From positions 1-8,414 of the forward strand of contig JACIXM010000530.1 of assembly GCA_014360395.1 (NCBI GenBank): 8,414 bases of DNA, in the 5' to 3' direction. The number at the start of each line of letters is the position of its first letter. Positions within the stretch are counted from its first letter, which is position 1. Shown piece by piece: positions 5,743-8,414 of the stretch. This DNA is from Actinotalea sp. (GTDB lineage: Bacteria; Actinomycetota; Actinomycetes; Actinomycetales; Cellulomonadaceae). The notes below the pieces were generated by a model. The model worked only from the letters and a program-made list of their open reading frames with translations, was not told the origin of the DNA and ran no database searches. The translations under genes and the position numbers were made by a program.

Positions 5743-6859
5743 TCAGGTGGTGGCGGGTGGGGGACCGGTCGCGGCGTCCCAGAGCGCGGCCCAGGCTGGT
5801 GCCCAGGGCCAGTGGGTGGGTAGGTGCATGACGAGGCGGCGTCCGGTGGTGGCCAGGCGGGCGGGGATGGTGATGATGCGTCGGCGCAGGGTGGCCCAGC
5901 GTGCGGTGGCCATGGCGGCGGCGATGGACGCGGCGCGGGCGAGGTTGAACGACAACGCGGCGAACCCGACCCAAGCGGCGTTGGCGGCGTAGTTCCCGGA
6001 GGGCAGGTGGGCCAGGGGCCCGTCCTTGAGCTCGGCGATGACCTGCTCGATGATCGCGTGGTCGCGGTGGCGTTCGTCGGCCTCGACGGTGGTCAGGGTC
6101 GAGTTGGTCACGAACGCGTGGTGGCGCCAGTCGGCGAACAGCTCACCCTGCACGGACCCGTCCGAGGTGCGTGGTTGCTGGCGGCGGACCCGGCGCACGA
6201 CCAGGCGGCAGGTGATCTGCTGGGCCTTGGGCAGGGAGGTGAACGCGGTGAACGGGACCTCGGCGACCTGGGCGTCGGAGACCCACGCACCGACCTGGGC
6301 GTCGAAGACCGCGTTGGGGTAGACGATCGGGGTCCACGCGTCCTCGTCGATAGCGGTGATGGCGCCCACGACGGCCGGGTTCATTCGCGCGGTGACGGAG
6401 AACCACGCGTCGTGGCGCACCGCCGTGGCCAGGAACGCGCGCAGGTAGTAGGCCGAGTCCGCCCGGACCAGGACCCGCCCCTTGGCGCCGGCGGCGCGGG
6501 TGGTGGTGATGGCCTGGGCCAGCAACCGCGGTGAACCCTTGTGGGAGGCGATGTTCCCCCGGCGCAGTCGGGCCCGGCACACCACCGGCGCGCTGGTCGG
6601 GGTGCAGGCCGTGGCCAGCTGCACGTTCAGACCCCGGACCCGGGAGTACCCGAACCCCGCAGCCTGCTTCTGATAGCCGTGGACGGCGCGGATGGTGTCG
6701 TCCACGTCGATGAACACCATGCCGTCGTCCTCGCGCCCGCCGGCGAGCAGGCCCGGGACCTGCCCGGCCAGCCCGGCCAGCAGACCGGCGGAGATCTGGT
6801 CGAGCTGTTGCACGTGACCGTGGGTGAAGGTGCGCAAGAACGTCCCCAACGTCGGGGCG
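5743..6859 (-). pseudogene. IS1380-family transposase, N-terminus missing
   Basis: The frame runs from the IS256 boundary (RHAPTLGTFLRTFTHGH) to TGA at 5745-5743, about 372 residues. Full-length relatives have roughly 460, so the first 90 or so are lost. The DDE-type core is intact. FIDVDDTIR carries the first aspartate (6708-6706), VRADSAYYLRA the second (6459-6457), and HRDHAIIEQVIAELK the probable glutamate (6048-6046). The ending HLPTHWPWAPAW is typical of the family. TTG at 6849 could in principle start translation, but the protein would lack its N-terminal DNA-binding region, so it is taken as non-functional. There are no internal stops or frameshifts, so the truncation appears recent. 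Confidence 0.85.
6675..6805 (-). repeat. Left copy of IS1380-derived direct repeat
   Basis: These bases align without gaps, at a constant offset of 1609, with 8284-8414 on the other side of the IS256 element. They encode the same transposase segment (LDQISAGLLAGL through FIDVDDTIRAVHG). Bases 6690-6720 match the right copy at 28 of 31 positions. Confidence 0.85.
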
Positions 6860-6868
6860 TGTCGGGAC

Positions 6869-6888
6869 TTCTGTGTAAGTGCGTGACT
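6869..6888 (+). repeat. IS256 left inverted repeat (core)
   Basis: TTCTGTGTAAGTGCGTGACT. It matches the right inverted repeat at 19 of 20 positions. Confidence 0.85.
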
Positions 6889-6914
6889 TCGACGCTGGGC
6901 CGTGGAGACGGTCC

Positions 6915-6922
6915 GGGGAGGA
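6915..6922 (+). promoter_or_regulatory. Ribosome binding site of the IS256 transposase
   Basis: GGGGAGGA lies 6 bases before ATG 6929. It supports that start over the in-frame GTG at 6902, which precedes the site. The GTG at 6926 is an alternative one codon earlier. Confidence 0.65.
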
Positions 6923-6928
6923 CACGTG

Positions 6929-8236
6929 ATGAGCGATGTGACCGAGACTGCACGGATGGCGGGACGTGGTCGCGAGCCCAGCGAACCGCAGCCCGAGGCC
7001 GGGGTCGTGGATGCGGTGCTGGCCGAGGAGCTGGTGGCCCGGGCCCGCGAGCAGGGTGTGGAGCTGCTCGGGGAGAACGGGCTGCTGCGGCAGATGACGA
7101 AGGCGATCCTCGAGCGAGGGCTGGCCGAGGAGCTGACCGAGCACCTGGGCTATGAGCCCCACGAGCGGGCCGGAGCCGGCAACGCCCGCAACGGCACGAC
7201 GTCGAAGAGGGTGCACTCCGAGGCCGGCACGATCGATCTGGACGTCCCGCGGGACCGGGCGGGCTCGTTCGAGCCCCAGCTGGTCCGCAAGGGCCAGCGG
7301 CGCCTGGACGGCATCGACAAGATCGTGATCGGCCTCTACGCGCGTGGCATGACGGTGCGCGACATCCGCGCCCACCTGGCCGAGATCTACGACGTCGAGG
7401 TCTCCCCGGACTTGATCTCCACGATCACCGACGCCGTCCTGGAAGAGGTCCGCGAGTGGCAGGCCAGACCGCTCGACCGGGTCTACCCGGTGATCTTCCT
7501 CGACGCGATCATCTGCAAGGTCCGCACCGAGGGCACCGTGCGCAACAAGGCCGCTCACCTGGCCGTCGGCGTCGACGTCGAGGGCCGCAAGGAGGTCCTG
7601 GGGATCTGGGTCGAGCACACCGAGGGCGCGAAGTTCTGGCTGAGGGTGATGAACGACCTCAAGGCGCGCGGCGTCGAGGACGTCCTGATCGTGGTCTGCG
7701 ACGGCCTCGTGGGGCTGCCGGCCGCGATCACGGCGGTCTGGCCCGAGGCGATCGTGCAGACCTGCGTGGTTCACCTCGTCCGGGCCTCGATGCGCTGGGT
7801 CAACTACAAGGACCGCAAGCGCGTCGCCGCCCAGCTCCGCTCGATCTACGCCGCGCCCACCGAGGCCGCGGCCCGCGACGCCTTGGACGCCTGGACCGAC
7901 TCCGACATCGGACGTCAGTACCCAGCGATCCGACGCCAGTGGGAAGCGGCCTGGGAGCACGTCATCCCGTTCTTCGAGTTCCCGCCCGAGGTCCGCAAGG
8001 TCATCTACACGACCAACATGATCGAGTCGATCAACTACCAGCTCCGCAAGATCACCAAGACCCGCGGACACTTCCCGACCGACGACGCCCTGATCAAGCT
8101 GCTCTACCTGGGCTGCCGCGAGATCGGCGTCGACCACACCCGCCAGACCGCCGGCCGCTCCCTGGCCACCGGCTCCTGGCGAGCCGCCCTGAACCAGTTC
8201 GACCTGATGTTCCCCGGCCGCCTGGACCGGGCCTGA
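6929..8236 (+). CDS. IS256-family (mutator-type) transposase
   Basis: A 435-residue transposase of the mutator type, which catalyses copy-out-paste-in movement of its own element. The N-terminal region contains ELTEHLGYEPHE and the NARNGTTSKRV motif. The RNase H-like catalytic core shows D192 (FLDAIICKVR), D258 (VVCDGLVGLP) and E366 (TTNMIESIN). The spacings of 66 and 108 residues equal those I recall for IS256 itself (D167, D233, E341). The CVVHLVRAS motif just after the second aspartate is also characteristic. The gene is full length with no frameshift or stop. It runs opposite to the interrupted IS1380 transposases and fills most of the element, ending 13 bases before the right inverted repeat. 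Confidence is high on both family and intactness. Confidence 0.95.
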   Translation: MSDVTETARMAGRGREPSEPQPEAGVVDAVLAEELVARAREQGVELLGENGLLRQMTKAILERGLAEELTEHLGYEPHERAGAGNARNGTTSKRVHSEAGTIDLDVPRDRAGSFEPQLVRKGQRRLDGIDKIVIGLYARGMTVRDIRAHLAEIYDVEVSPDLISTITDAVLEEVREWQARPLDRVYPVIFLDAIICKVRTEGTVRNKAAHLAVGVDVEGRKEVLGIWVEHTEGAKFWLRVMNDLKARGVEDVLIVVCDGLVGLPAAITAVWPEAIVQTCVVHLVRASMRWVNYKDRKRVAAQLRSIYAAPTEAAARDALDAWTDSDIGRQYPAIRRQWEAAWEHVIPFFEFPPEVRKVIYTTNMIESINYQLRKITKTRGHFPTDDALIKLLYLGCREIGVDHTRQTAGRSLATGSWRAALNQFDLMFPGRLDRA

Positions 8237-8249
8237 CACCATGAAGACC

Positions 8250-8269
8250 AGTCATGCACTTACACAGAA
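8250..8269 (-). repeat. IS256 right inverted repeat (core)
   Basis: AGTCATGCACTTACACAGAA on the + strand. It is the reverse complement of the left repeat except at one base. Confidence 0.85.
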
Positions 8270-8278
8270 CGACGGACA

Positions 8279-8414
8279 GGCCCAGCCATGGACCTCACGG
8301 ATCGTGTCGTCGACGTCGATGAACGCCATCCCCGCCGCCGACCCGCCACCGGCGAGCAGCCCGGGCACTCGGGTGCTCAGGCCGGCCAGGAGCCGGCCGC
8401 TCACGGCGTCGAGC
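8279..8414 (-). pseudogene. Fragment of a second IS1380-family transposase (partial at window edge)
   Basis: Read on the - strand from the right edge, codons give LDAVSGRLLAGL, RVPGLLAGG, then GMAFIDVDDTIREVHGWA. This is the IS1380 transposase segment around the first catalytic aspartate. The recognisable family sequence stops at the IS256 boundary, and the frame ends at TGA 8254-8252 inside the IS256 terminal repeat, so the C-terminal two thirds are missing here. It differs from the left remnant in many codons (for example REVHGW against RAVHGY), so it derives from a different copy. The N-terminal part should continue beyond the window. Confidence 0.8.
8284..8414 (-). repeat. Right copy of IS1380-derived direct repeat
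   Basis: It aligns without gaps to 6675-6805 and has the same orientation, with the IS256 element between the copies. Similarity stops just left of 8284, and the repeat runs off the window on the right. Confidence 0.85.

Larger units (their letters stand above)
5607..6859 (-). mobile_element. Truncated IS1380-family element
   Basis: This is the 3' part of an IS1380-type insertion sequence, read on the - strand. It holds the transposase remnant plus about 135 bases of non-coding end sequence. The inner boundary is set by the IS256 element. The outer end near 5607 is an estimate: the sequence changes character just after the 23-base repeats, but the matching opposite inverted repeat is missing, so it cannot be confirmed. 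Confidence 0.65.
6860..8278 (+). mobile_element. IS256-family insertion sequence, apparently complete
   Basis: One transposase gene lies between inverted repeats. The clear core repeat is 6869-6888 against 8250-8269 (19 of 20 bases match), giving a 1401-base core. Both ends carry TGTC a few bases further out, and recognisable IS1380 coding sequence resumes at about 6859 on the left and 8279 on the right, so I place the ends there. The size is normal for the family. No 8-9 base target duplication is visible with either set of boundaries. The transposase frame is intact, so the element may still be active. Confidence 0.85.

Noticed and set aside
6143..8242. Very long - strand open frame (about 700 codons) through the IS256 transposase
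   Set aside because: It is the antisense shadow of a well-supported transposase and crosses an element boundary. High GC keeps antisense frames open.
1..8414. tRNA, rRNA, CRISPR array, riboswitch or phage features
   Set aside because: Reading both strands I saw no cloverleaf, no regularly spaced repeat array and no known riboswitch core. The only short tandem repeats are the three at 5531-5606, whose spacers are too short for CRISPR.

Overview
The DNA is very GC-rich, with GTG starts, GGAGG-type ribosome sites and a Septum_form-type lipoprotein. This points to a high-GC actinobacterium; a Micrococcales genus such as Cellulomonas is a guess, not a demonstrated assignment.

Bases 1-3832 (+ strand) are the distal end of a carbohydrate-catabolic operon. 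In order it encodes a bifunctional class II aldolase/short-chain dehydrogenase (5' end outside the window), a one-domain cupin, an LsrF-type class I aldolase/thiolase and a stand-alone FucA/AraD-type class II aldolase. Spacings are 11, 47 and 2 bases. A perfect 13-bp hairpin at 3852-3886 closes the operon. The set suggests that a phosphorylated sugar or sugar acid is oxidised, possibly isomerised, and cleaved to triose phosphate and two-carbon or aldehyde products. The substrate cannot be read from the window, and no transporter, kinase or regulator is visible.

Bases 3915-5108 (- strand) hold two ordinary genes. One encodes a small glyoxalase/VOC-fold protein and the other a lipoprotein with a septum-formation-type domain. 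Between them lies a strong hairpin region that contains an alternative, mutually exclusive pairing.

Bases 5109-5606 hold little: a weak promoter candidate, a possible 43-residue cysteine-containing protein on the + strand, and three near-tandem copies of a 23-base GC-rich repeat.

Bases 5607-8414 are a nested insertion-sequence junction. A 5'-truncated IS1380-family transposase (- strand) abuts an apparently intact IS256-family element (+ strand, DDE triad and 20-bp inverted repeats visible). On the far side lies a fragment of a second, non-identical IS1380-family transposase, also on the - strand. The two IS1380 fragments overlap in homologous sequence, and no target duplication flanks the IS256 copy. 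The arrangement therefore looks like a rearrangement between IS copies rather than one clean insertion.

The aldolase operon and the IS junction are the parts worth following up. Nothing here can be declared a new system from sequence reading alone.
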